NCBI GenBank assembly: GCA_009845905.1
Contig: VXYS01000004.1
Span: forward strand, 524,548 to 588,547
Source of the DNA: Gammaproteobacteria bacterium
GTDB taxonomy: Bacteria; Pseudomonadota; Gammaproteobacteria; Steroidobacterales; Foliamicaceae
DNA: 64,000 bases
Reading direction: 5' to 3'
The notes below the pieces were generated by a model. That model made no database searches. It was not told the origin of the DNA and was given only the letters and a program-made list of their open reading frames with translations. Positions 16,993-25,350 of this stretch are shown here, piece after piece. The first letter of the stretch is position 1. Every line of letters begins with the position of its first letter. A program made the position numbers and the translations under genes.

Positions 16993-17805
16993 CTAAGCGG
17001 GCAAGTGGGTATTCAGAAAACCGGAGACCACGGCATTGAACTCCTCCGGGTACTCCCAGAACATCATGTGCGCACCCAGTGCGTGAAGTTCGGCTGTCGG
17101 CGTGTTGGATTCGATCCAGTTCGCCGCGGATGCGGACGCGCGCTCGCTGACAATCTGCAGCACGGGCACTTGTTCGGCCACGTCCCGGGCGACCTGGGAA
17201 TAATCGCAAAGATTGCCGTCGGCGAGCAGCAGCGCGGCGATGTGCGGCGCCGTGGCGAGCGAGCGGGATACGACCTCCGCGACGAACTCCTCGGCCGCGG
17301 GCTCGATGAGGAAGCCATGCGATGCCATCATTCGCACCATGGCCGAATGGTCCGGCGCGGTGACGCCGGCCTGCATTCGCCGCACATTCTCGCGCAGGTC
17401 GATGCCCCAGTCGGATTCGCTGTCCTTTACCGGCCGGGGCGACATGTCGATGCCGACAAAGGCGCTCACGTTGTCGCATCCGAACTGCTCGAAATAGGCA
17501 TAGGCGGCCAGGGCGCCGGTTGACCAGCCGAGCAGCACCACCTCCTCAAGGCCGAGTTCGCGGATGAAGTCGGCCAAATCCTGCCCATGCTGGGTGTAGT
17601 GGTTGCCGCATTCAAGCCGGGATGACCGGCCCTGGCTGCGTGGGTCGTAGGCAATGGCCCGGAACCGTTGCGACAGGGGCGACAGGTTCCTGCTGAACGC
17701 TTCCAGCGTCATGGTCCAGCCGGGGATGAAGATGAGCGGTCGGCCCCGGCCCAGCGCTGCGTAATGAATTCTCAACTCGTCGGAGAGCTGCGCGTATCCG
17801 TGCAT
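16993..17805 (-). CDS. Alpha/beta hydrolase, paralog B
   Basis: 270 residues, the same fold and length as the hydrolase at 15563-16375. It has GRPLIFIPGWTMT, DPRSQGRS, the nucleophile elbow LLGWSTGA, and GAHMMFWEYPEEFN for the histidine. The two copies differ over much of the cap region, which suggests duplication followed by substrate divergence rather than a recent copy. It is the first of the three small genes after the TonB receptor, 58 bases downstream of the receptor stop on the minus strand. Confidence 0.88.
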   Translation of the reverse strand: MHGYAQLSDELRIHYAALGRGRPLIFIPGWTMTLEAFSRNLSPLSQRFRAIAYDPRSQGRSSRLECGNHYTQHGQDLADFIRELGLEEVVLLGWSTGALAAYAYFEQFGCDNVSAFVGIDMSPRPVKDSESDWGIDLRENVRRMQAGVTAPDHSAMVRMMASHGFLIEPAAEEFVAEVVSRSLATAPHIAALLLADGNLCDYSQVARDVAEQVPVLQIVSERASASAANWIESNTPTAELHALGAHMMFWEYPEEFNAVVSGFLNTHLPA

Positions 17806-17863
17806 ACGTGACCCCCTCGGCTTGAGACAGACGTCGCGAGAAGATGTTCGCCGCCGCCGGCCC

Positions 17864-20113
17864 TCAGAACCTCAGTCCCACGCGCACGCCCCAGGTTCTG
17901 GGCGGCGCATACGCGCGTTCGCACTGCTGGACCGGCACGCCCATCTGGCGAAAATCGAAGCACTCCATGTAGGTGGCCACGTCTTCGTCCTCGACATTGC
18001 GCACATAGGCCTCGGCGTACCAGTTCCGGCCCGCGGATTCGTAATAGAGGCTGAGGTCCGTCTTTGTGAACGACTCGCGCTTCTCGAAGTCCCGGTTCAG
18101 CACCGCCAGATAGGCTTCGGATTCGGCGTGGAACTGCAAGCGAGGGGTCAGGGTTCCGCCGTTGAACTGCCAGACCACCGGTTCCAGCATGATGGAGGCC
18201 GTGAATTCCGGCGCGCGGGTCAGTTGGTTGCCGCTGGCGTTCAGCGACTGGGAGCCCACGATCAGCGGGTCGTCGACGCCGGTGAAGTCGTCGAATTCGG
18301 TGCTGAGATAGCCGAAGGAGAACACGCCGCGCCCCGATTCTCCGAACAGCGCTTCGGCCTCCACCTCCAGGCCCCATACGGACGCATCCGATGCATTGAC
18401 GGTCTGGTTGGTGATCGTTCCGGCTTCATTCGTGAATGTCTGGCCGAGCTGCAGGTCCTTGTAGTCGTAGGCGAAAGCGGCGATGTTGAACCGCGCCCGG
18501 CCGTTTTCGGTCGTCATCTTCCAGCCGCCCTCGATGGCCGTTACCGTCTCCGGGTTATAGACAACCAGCGGCGCGCCGGGCCGCGCCTGACTGCCGCGGT
18601 TGTAACCGCCCGCCTTGAAGCCCGTGCTTGCATAGGCATAAAGCATGGAATTCTCGGTCACGTCATAGTCGAACCCGAGTTTCCAGGTCGTTTCTTTCCA
18701 CTCGGGGTTGGCGATCTGCGGGGCGAGGAAGAACGTGGGCCCGTTGGCGATCCCCACGGTCTGGAAGCTGCCGGTCGCCGTATCGGCAGTCATCCCCAGA
18801 TCGCCCGCATGCCCGCCCTTGTCCTTCTCGTCACTGGTGTAGCGCAGTCCAGCGGTCCAGCGCAGCCGGTCGTTGACCTGGTAGGTGGTGTGGAGAAAGG
18901 CCGCGGCGCTCTCATTGGTGAGGCCCTGGTCGACAAAGCGCACCCGGAAGGTCGGCCCGAAAATGAAGTGCGTCAATCCCACCACGAAATCGCCGTCAAT
19001 CTCCTCGTCCAGCAGATAGACCCCGGCGATGTACTGAAAGGCTCCGTCGCCGGTCGATGTCACCCGCGCTTCGTGGGTCCAGGTGGTCGATTCCGTCGTT
19101 TCCTGGACAAAGGACTGGATCGATGGCTCCGCCGTGAAATCGGCATCGGCCAGAAAGTCCCGCTCGTGATTGCGGTAGGCGGCCAGGTAGGTGAAATCCA
19201 TGGCCGCTAAGCTGTGATTGAGTTCGAGACGGAAATTGCTGTCGCTGCTGTCGCGGTAGCCCTGCGTATCGATGGGGTTCACTCCTGCCGGATCGGATGA
19301 CAAAAGGCCGGTGCTGTCGTTCGGAAACGTGGCGAACGAAGCCACGCCTCCCACTCCGCCGCGCTCGTAGGACTCGCCCGTGAGCAGAACCGACGTGTTC
19401 TCCCCGGCCTGGAAGGCTAGATGCACGCGCACGCCCAGCTCATCGGCGTCATCGCCGTCTTCCGAAGGCGCGTTCTCCCGGTAACCGTCGCGGTCGTTCG
19501 ACATCACGGCGATGCGCGCCGCCGCCCGATCGGACAACGGCACATTGAGCACGCCGTTGAACCGGACCAGGCCGTAATCGCCGGCCGTGACCTCGGCCAG
19601 CCCGGCGAAAGCGTCGTAATCCGGCTTGCGCGTAACGACGTTCACGACCCCGGCGGTGCTGTTGCGCCCGTACAGCGTTCCCTGCGGTCCGCGCAGGACC
19701 TCGATCCGCTCAACGTCGTAGAAATACGCCTGCGGCCCGGAAAGCCGGGGCACGTAGCTGCCGTCCACGTGAAACGCGGTGGTCGGATCCGCCGCGTTGC
19801 GCACATCGGTACCGGAAACGCCGCGGATGGTAATGGACAGGCCGTCCCGATTGGTTTCCTCGCCAACATGCAGGTTGGGAACCACGTAGCCCAGCACGTT
19901 GGCGTCCTCACCGCCGGCCCGGGCAATCTCCTCGCCGGAAAATGCCGATACCGCCAGTGGCTCGCTTTGCAGCGTGGTTTCCCGCTTTTGCGCGGTAACC
20001 ACGATTTCTTCGAGAACCTCCTGCGAAAGCGCGGTGGCCGACAGCAGCAATCCGCAGGCCAGCAGAATTGAGGTTGAGCGCACTGTCGGCGCTATCGTCA
20101 CTATCGCACCCAT
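17864..20113 (-). CDS. TonB-dependent receptor with plug and barrel
   Basis: About 750 residues. The signal peptide (STSILLACGLLLSATALS) is followed by a TonB-box-like EVLEEIVVTAQKRE and a plug with SGEEIARAGGEDANVLGYVVPNL, ITIRGVSG, YFYDVERIEVLRGPQGTLYGRNSTAGVVNVVTRKP. The barrel ends APPRTWGVRVGLRF. The motif set is that of the large receptor class associated with uptake of plant- or animal-derived aromatic, terpenoid or glycan compounds rather than siderophores only. ATG 20113 is preferred because GAAGG lies 10 bases upstream; ATG 20122 and a start at 20170 are also in frame. It heads the operon with the hydrolase-OsmC-hydrolase trio, so that trio probably processes the imported substrate. 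Confidence 0.92.
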   Translation of the reverse strand: MGAIVTIAPTVRSTSILLACGLLLSATALSQEVLEEIVVTAQKRETTLQSEPLAVSAFSGEEIARAGGEDANVLGYVVPNLHVGEETNRDGLSITIRGVSGTDVRNAADPTTAFHVDGSYVPRLSGPQAYFYDVERIEVLRGPQGTLYGRNSTAGVVNVVTRKPDYDAFAGLAEVTAGDYGLVRFNGVLNVPLSDRAAARIAVMSNDRDGYRENAPSEDGDDADELGVRVHLAFQAGENTSVLLTGESYERGGVGGVASFATFPNDSTGLLSSDPAGVNPIDTQGYRDSSDSNFRLELNHSLAAMDFTYLAAYRNHERDFLADADFTAEPSIQSFVQETTESTTWTHEARVTSTGDGAFQYIAGVYLLDEEIDGDFVVGLTHFIFGPTFRVRFVDQGLTNESAAAFLHTTYQVNDRLRWTAGLRYTSDEKDKGGHAGDLGMTADTATGSFQTVGIANGPTFFLAPQIANPEWKETTWKLGFDYDVTENSMLYAYASTGFKAGGYNRGSQARPGAPLVVYNPETVTAIEGGWKMTTENGRARFNIAAFAYDYKDLQLGQTFTNEAGTITNQTVNASDASVWGLEVEAEALFGESGRGVFSFGYLSTEFDDFTGVDDPLIVGSQSLNASGNQLTRAPEFTASIMLEPVVWQFNGGTLTPRLQFHAESEAYLAVLNRDFEKRESFTKTDLSLYYESAGRNWYAEAYVRNVEDEDVATYMECFDFRQMGVPVQQCERAYAPPRTWGVRVGLRF

Positions 20114-20200
20114 TGCTTGCATACCTTCAGGAAAACGACTTCGTGATTCACTCCGGTGGAGGGATCCCACGAATACGCTATGACCTGGGCGGAGAGGTTC

Positions 20201-20220
20201 CTAGAGGGGAATCCCCCTAG
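20201..20220. promoter_or_regulatory. Palindromic candidate operator between luxR-type gene and receptor
   Basis: CTAGAGGGGAATCCCCCTAG is a near-palindrome with CTAG arms and G/C tracts, 20 bases like many LuxR-type sites. It lies about 90 bases upstream of the receptor start and 21 bases after the LuxR-type gene stop. A terminator hairpin for the regulator gene is the alternative, though no T-run follows. Confidence 0.4.
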
Positions 20221-20241
20221 TGGGCGTAAATCCGGTGTGGA

Positions 20242-21339
20242 TCAGTTCGAGAGCACCGCAACCAGCTCGGTGCGGTTGGAAGTGCCGGTCTTCTGGTAGA
20301 TCGCGGTCAGATAGTTCTCGACGGTCTTTGTTTTAATGCCCAGCGATGCGGAAATCTCGGCATTGGTCATTCCCAGCGCCACGAGTTTCACGACCTGCGC
20401 CTGCCGCGGCGACAATGACCTTTCCCGGACGCGGCGCTCGGAAATCAGCGAGTGACTCCGGTCCAGCGCAACCAGAACGAAGTGTCGGGAACCGTCCGAG
20501 TGCTGCACCACCTCGACCCGATACGGGTCCCGCCGGTGTGTAATTTCTACGGCGGGCGCAGCAGCGGTCGTGCGCCTGCGCAGCAGACTTTCCTTCACCG
20601 ACGGCGAGAGCCACTGGAACACGGAACACCCGCGCATGCGCTGCAAATCGGCTCCCTTCACAACTAGGTCCGGGCTCTCAAACTCCCCTACGACGTCCCG
20701 TAGGACGAAGTTCTGATCCAGCATCAGATACCCGCGTATGCCCCGAACACGCAAGAGGTTGGTGACGACATCGTCCCGCCTTTGCTGCTGACGTTGGCTG
20801 TATCGGAAGCGAAGCGCCATGCTCAGGTATGGAATCAGAAGCTGAGTCAGCTTGTGATCGACTTCGCTGAAGTGTCCCATGGGCTTGGTACGGTGCAACC
20901 CCACCAGGCCAAATTGCCGACCGTCGATATTGACGCCGAAAATCATCGCCGCATGCACGCGGGTCGGCCGCAGGAAGTCCTGGTAGAACTCGCATTCCTC
21001 ATAGCTCGAGTTCGACTCTATGACCTGGTCCGTGGAAACGCTTGCAGACTCGTGCGAGCGCGACATGAGCCTGAAGCGCGGCAACGTGGGATCAAGGAAC
21101 TGGTAGTAGTCCAGGTACTTCTTCATATTGCTGTGATCGACCTGGTATGAAGTGCCACACAAGAGCTCGTTGGTCGGAGATCCCGGGTCGTACTCGATAA
21201 ACACCCCGGAGCAGGCGTGCAGAAGACCCATCAACTCGCGGGCCATGATGCGCGCGAAGTCCTTTTCCGCCACGCACTCCTGCGCCAGATGGCCAATGTG
21301 AACCACCTGGTTCAACTGGAAATCGCTAACGCGCGCCAT
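20242..21339 (-). CDS. LuxR-type transcriptional regulator with GAF-like sensor region
   Basis: 365 residues. The last 60 form a LuxR/GerE helix-turn-helix: LSPRQAQVVKLVALGMTNAEISASLGIKTKTVENYLTAIYQKTGTSNRTELVAVL, with the usual VENYL recognition helix. The N-terminal part (about residues 15-180) looks like a GAF/autoinducer-type sensing fold with EYDPG and FGVNIDGRQFGLVGLHR, but no acyl-homoserine-lactone signature was recognised. It lies immediately upstream of, and on the same strand as, the TonB receptor operon, which suggests it controls uptake of the same substrate. Confidence 0.85.
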   Translation of the reverse strand: MARVSDFQLNQVVHIGHLAQECVAEKDFARIMARELMGLLHACSGVFIEYDPGSPTNELLCGTSYQVDHSNMKKYLDYYQFLDPTLPRFRLMSRSHESASVSTDQVIESNSSYEECEFYQDFLRPTRVHAAMIFGVNIDGRQFGLVGLHRTKPMGHFSEVDHKLTQLLIPYLSMALRFRYSQRQQQRRDDVVTNLLRVRGIRGYLMLDQNFVLRDVVGEFESPDLVVKGADLQRMRGCSVFQWLSPSVKESLLRRRTTAAAPAVEITHRRDPYRVEVVQHSDGSRHFVLVALDRSHSLISERRVRERSLSPRQAQVVKLVALGMTNAEISASLGIKTKTVENYLTAIYQKTGTSNRTELVAVLSN

Positions 21340-21455
21340 GTCCCGATATTACATGCCCCGATGACCTCATACAGTGGCCGGGGCCGCCGCCTTGTGAAAT
21401 GTGCGAAACTTCCGCAGCAACGACCTGCCTGATCCAAATGTCGGGAGGAGGATGT

Positions 21456-23429
21456 ATGTCGCTCAAGCCGCTCGGCCTTTCGATTCTCGCGTTTCTGGTT
21501 TGCGGGTGCGCTCAACAAGCGAAGCAGGAGTCGTCGAGTGCAAACCTGGTGACATACACCGAGGACAGGGAGGCGTGCATCGACCGAAACGCCAGTCGCA
21601 ATGCGTACTTCGGCGACCTGCACATCCATACGGCCTACTCCTACGATGCCCGCCCGCTCGGCACCCAAACCACACCGGCCGACGCGTATCGTTTCGCCAA
21701 AGGCGAAGCCATCCCGATTCCGCCCTACGCCGAGGACGGCAGCGTGCTGATGACCCAGCAGCTCGAGCGGCCGCTGGACTTCGCGGCGGTCACCGACCAC
21801 TCCGAGTTCTTCGGCGAAATGAAGCTCTGCTTCGATGAGGAGAGCGAGGCGTACGACGCCAACTCCTGCAGGTTCCTGCGCGGCGAAACCGGCGAGGGGC
21901 TGTCGCCCTTCATTCAAATAGTCATCAGCGAGGACCCCGAACGCGTGGCGGACGTTTGCGGTGAAGACGGGTCCGATTGCCTTGAGGCCTCTATTTCCCT
22001 GTGGCAGAGCACCCGGGACATGGCCGAAGAGGCCTACGACCGGACCTCGGCCTGCCGCTTCACCACGTTCGTGGGTTACGAATACACGGGCACGCCCAGG
22101 AGCAACAACTACCACCGCAACGTCATCTTCCGCAATGACCGGGTGCCCGAGTACGCGATTTCCTATATCGAATCGCCCACGGACGTCGATTTGTGGGAGC
22201 AGTTGACCGAGCAGTGCCTGGAAGGCGTCGAAGGATGCGACGTGCTGTCGATCCCGCATAACTCGAACCTGAGTTCGGGGGCCATGTTTCCGTCCTACAT
22301 TTCCCGTTTCGAATCCGGCGAAACGGCCCGCGGGATCGCCGAACTGCGCAACGCCATGGAGCCGATCATGGAGATCTTCCAGCACAAGGGCAATTCCGAG
22401 TGCTTCAACGGGCTGCCGAACATTCTCGGCGCCGAGGACGAACTGTGCGAGCAGGAGCAGGTGCGCAGCGTCGGCCGGGACGCGGTGTCGTTCTTCGGCG
22501 AGCCGACTGTTGTGCGGTTTTGCGAAGAAGGGGAAGTCGGCATACGCGGTTTTGCGCGCTTCGGCTGCATTTCGAAGAACGACTTTTTCCGCAGCGTTCT
22601 GCTGACCGGCTTGCAGGACCAGGCCGTGATCGGCGTCAATTCCTACAAGATGGGTGTGATCGCCTCCACCGACGGACACATAACTACGGCCGGCGACACG
22701 CACGAGCACGGCTGGCCGGGGCACCTCGCGCCGGAGACCGACTTCGAGACCCGGCTGTCCGACCGCGGAAGCTCGCCTTTCGGGCTGACTTCCAATCCGG
22801 GCGGTCTGGCCGGCGTGTGGGCCGTGGAGAATTCACGCGATGCGATCTTCGAGTCCCTGCGCCGCAAGGAGGTATTCGGCACCACCGGAACGCGGATCAG
22901 GCCCAGGCTGTTCGCCGGCTGGGACTTCGCGAACAACGCCTGCGAAATGGACGACAGGGCGGCCCATGGCTTTGCGCGGGGCATCCCGATGGGCGGCGAT
23001 CTGAGCGTTGGGCCTGCCGGCGCCGCGCCGCAACTCTTCGTGAGCGCCCTGCAGGATACGCACGCTGCGCAATTGCAGAAGCTCCAGGTGATCAAGGGAT
23101 GGATCGACGACGACGGCCAGGCGCACTACAAGGTCTTCGACGTGGCCGGCCGGGAGAACCAGGAAGGCGAGGTGGACCTGCAAACGGGCGCATGGAGCGG
23201 CACGGGGTCGGCGGACCTGTGCGCCGTGTTCGAGGACCCGGAATTCGACCCCGCCGAGGCTTCGTACTACTACCTGCGCGCGGTGGAAGTGCCCACGTTG
23301 CGCTGGAGCTGGGCGCAATGCGTCGCCCTGCCGGCCGAAGAGCGCCCGGACGCCTGCGATAACGACGCGCCGAAGACCATCCAGGAAATGGCCTGGACCT
23401 CGCCCATCTGGTACCTGCCGGCGGACTAG
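21456..23429 (+). CDS. DUF3604 lipoprotein (PHP-like metal hydrolase fold)
   Basis: 657 residues from ATG 21456, preceded by GGGAGGAGG. The N-terminus LGLSILAFLVCGCAQQ is a lipoprotein signal with a slightly unusual lipobox (V-C-G-C). The body shows PHP-superfamily-like metal motifs: FGDLHIHTAYSYDA (H-x-H), FAAVTDHSEFFGE, and HITTAGDTHEHGWPGH. DUF3604 proteins are widespread in marine gammaproteobacteria and usually unannotated; a metallo-hydrolase or phosphoesterase role is only inferred from the motifs. Transcribed divergently from the LuxR-type gene. It converges with the HAD/beta-lactamase gene such that the two stop codons overlap in the same CTAG. Confidence 0.88.
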   Translation: MSLKPLGLSILAFLVCGCAQQAKQESSSANLVTYTEDREACIDRNASRNAYFGDLHIHTAYSYDARPLGTQTTPADAYRFAKGEAIPIPPYAEDGSVLMTQQLERPLDFAAVTDHSEFFGEMKLCFDEESEAYDANSCRFLRGETGEGLSPFIQIVISEDPERVADVCGEDGSDCLEASISLWQSTRDMAEEAYDRTSACRFTTFVGYEYTGTPRSNNYHRNVIFRNDRVPEYAISYIESPTDVDLWEQLTEQCLEGVEGCDVLSIPHNSNLSSGAMFPSYISRFESGETARGIAELRNAMEPIMEIFQHKGNSECFNGLPNILGAEDELCEQEQVRSVGRDAVSFFGEPTVVRFCEEGEVGIRGFARFGCISKNDFFRSVLLTGLQDQAVIGVNSYKMGVIASTDGHITTAGDTHEHGWPGHLAPETDFETRLSDRGSSPFGLTSNPGGLAGVWAVENSRDAIFESLRRKEVFGTTGTRIRPRLFAGWDFANNACEMDDRAAHGFARGIPMGGDLSVGPAGAAPQLFVSALQDTHAAQLQKLQVIKGWIDDDGQAHYKVFDVAGRENQEGEVDLQTGAWSGTGSADLCAVFEDPEFDPAEASYYYLRAVEVPTLRWSWAQCVALPAEERPDACDNDAPKTIQEMAWTSPIWYLPAD

Positions 23430-25330
23430 CGGCGTTGCGGCGCCGATGCGCGCCGGTCCTTCACGATGCCGCGCAGGACGGTGTTGGGCAGAACGCTGTT
23501 GTCCCACTCGGTGGTCTCGTCGCGCGGCGGCGCCAGGCCGGTTCGCAGGATGATCAGGTCCTGGGAGGGAACGACGTAAACAACCTGGTTGGCGTTGCCG
23601 TCGAACAGGTAGAGGTCGGCGGCGAGATAGGGTTCGCCGTGCAGGATTTCCGCCATGCCGCGGTCCGGGTTGGCGAAGCCGCGCCGCCCGGTATAGCGCC
23701 CGGCGACCCAGATGCTCAAGCCGAAGTACGGGTTTTCGCGGGTGGGCGTGATCATTTCCCTGACGTAACCCTCCGGCAACAACCGCTCGCCCCCCCAAAC
23801 GCCGTCCTGGAGCATTGCGATCGCCAGCCTCAGGAAATTATCGGCGGGCGCCAGCATGCAGCAGCCCGAGTGCGCCGTTCCTCCGGGCCGGTTCACCCAG
23901 ACCGCACCGCCCATCGCGCCGATCTTCCGCCAGATTTCCGTGCCCACGAACTCCGCATACCGGCGTGAGGTGGCGCGCTCGATCAGCACCGCGACCATGT
24001 CGCCCGCGGCGTTGTTGTACTCGTAACGGGTACCGGGCTCGTCGATGACCGGGTACTCCGCCACGATGATCTCGTCGTGCCGCGGATGCAGGAAGGTGCG
24101 GGAAATCAGGTCCGTGGGGCCCTGGGGCGGTACCTGCGGGAAAAAGCCCGCGCGCATGTCCAGCAGGTGCCGGACCCGAATCTGTTCGCGCCGGGGATCG
24201 CCGTGCCATTCGTTCACGAAATCGGCCACCGGCTGATCGAGCGATGCAATGTCACCCAGCATCAGCGCGCGGCCGATGGCGAACGCCGTGACCTGCTTCG
24301 CCAGTGAGAACGAGTTGATCGGCGAAGTGCGCGTGTGGCCGCCGAAATAGGTTTCCCGCTCGATCTTCCCGTTGCGCCAGACGATGAATGCATTGGAATT
24401 GTTGATCTCCGCATAGCGTTCCGCGTCGTCCAGGGCCCGCTCCGAAATCGTTCGCTCCGTGGCAGACGCGTGCGGAATCGGGGTCCAGTCGGAGGCACCT
24501 GTCATCACTTCCTGATCGATATAAATCTCTTCCGCGGTCGCGCGCACCTGCGCCTTCTCGTAGCGCTGCATGTACTGTTCCTCCTCCTCCGGTGAGAACA
24601 TCAGTCCGCCGGGAAAGAACTCCTCAGGCATCTGCGCCTGCGCCAGACCGGCGAACACGGCCGTGCAACAAACCAGGGCAAATGCGCCGAGAAGCCGCGA
24701 CAGGATGGCCTTTCCGCGCCGGAAGTCGGGGTATCGGGCGGGGTGCTGCACCTTGTCGCCGATGGCGATGAAGTCGTAGCCCAGTTCCTCGCTGGCCCGT
24801 TTGTCCCAGACTCCGTCGCCGAAGTAGGTCCGCCGGCTCGGCTTTCGGCCGCCAAGCGCGCGTTTTTCGGCGATTTGCATGATTTCGACGCGGGTGAAGG
24901 CGTCGGAACCCGATGCCAGGGGGAGGGAGTAGCGATCCAGGCCGGCGGCGCGGAGCTTCATCCGTGCCGTTTCCTCCCAGCCTCCCGTGGCCAGCGCCAT
25001 CGAGACTTCCGGAACTGACTCGAGTTCGGCCAGAAAGGCCCCGGCGCCTTCAATTTCGGGCAATCGGCCTTCCCTTTCGTGCAAATATTCCGAGACCAAT
25101 TCGACAAATACGGCTTTGACTTCCGTGTGCACGCGAAGCCGGTCAACCTTCAGTCCCGCGTTGTCCATGATCTCATCCAGTATGCCGCCATCGGTGACGT
25201 TGCGGAATGCGGACCAGTCATTGTTGATCTCCATGCCCAGAACTTCACGAACGGCCTGCACGTAAAGCTCCGAGTCGAACTCGTCCGAATCGACCAGCGT
25301 GCCGTCGATATCGAACAGGACGAGATGCAT
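23426..25330 (-). CDS. HAD phosphatase - membrane segment - class C beta-lactamase-like fusion
   Basis: 634 residues in one frame. Residues 1-205 are a HAD hydrolase: FDIDGTLVDSD (nucleophile Asp), ALATGG, and YFGDGVWDK. Residues about 208-235 are a hydrophobic segment ending in AQA, like a signal peptide or anchor. Residues about 280-625 are a serine beta-lactamase/esterase domain with SLAK (S342, K345), a YNN motif (EYNNAAGD), and the HLLDMRAGF region. The HAD part ends in DFRRGKAILSRL, where stand-alone homologs would be expected to stop, so this looks like an in-frame joining of two genes. An internal GTG at the KVQHP position could also start the second protein separately. If fused, HAD would be cytoplasmic and the lactamase periplasmic. 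It starts 20 bases after the Fic-like gene. Confidence 0.8.
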   Translation of the reverse strand: MHLVLFDIDGTLVDSDEFDSELYVQAVREVLGMEINNDWSAFRNVTDGGILDEIMDNAGLKVDRLRVHTEVKAVFVELVSEYLHEREGRLPEIEGAGAFLAELESVPEVSMALATGGWEETARMKLRAAGLDRYSLPLASGSDAFTRVEIMQIAEKRALGGRKPSRRTYFGDGVWDKRASEELGYDFIAIGDKVQHPARYPDFRRGKAILSRLLGAFALVCCTAVFAGLAQAQMPEEFFPGGLMFSPEEEEQYMQRYEKAQVRATAEEIYIDQEVMTGASDWTPIPHASATERTISERALDDAERYAEINNSNAFIVWRNGKIERETYFGGHTRTSPINSFSLAKQVTAFAIGRALMLGDIASLDQPVADFVNEWHGDPRREQIRVRHLLDMRAGFFPQVPPQGPTDLISRTFLHPRHDEIIVAEYPVIDEPGTRYEYNNAAGDMVAVLIERATSRRYAEFVGTEIWRKIGAMGGAVWVNRPGGTAHSGCCMLAPADNFLRLAIAMLQDGVWGGERLLPEGYVREMITPTRENPYFGLSIWVAGRYTGRRGFANPDRGMAEILHGEPYLAADLYLFDGNANQVVYVVPSQDLIILRTGLAPPRDETTEWDNSVLPNTVLRGIVKDRRASAPQRR

Positions 25331-25350
25331 CCAAGGCCCGCCTTGCGGCC

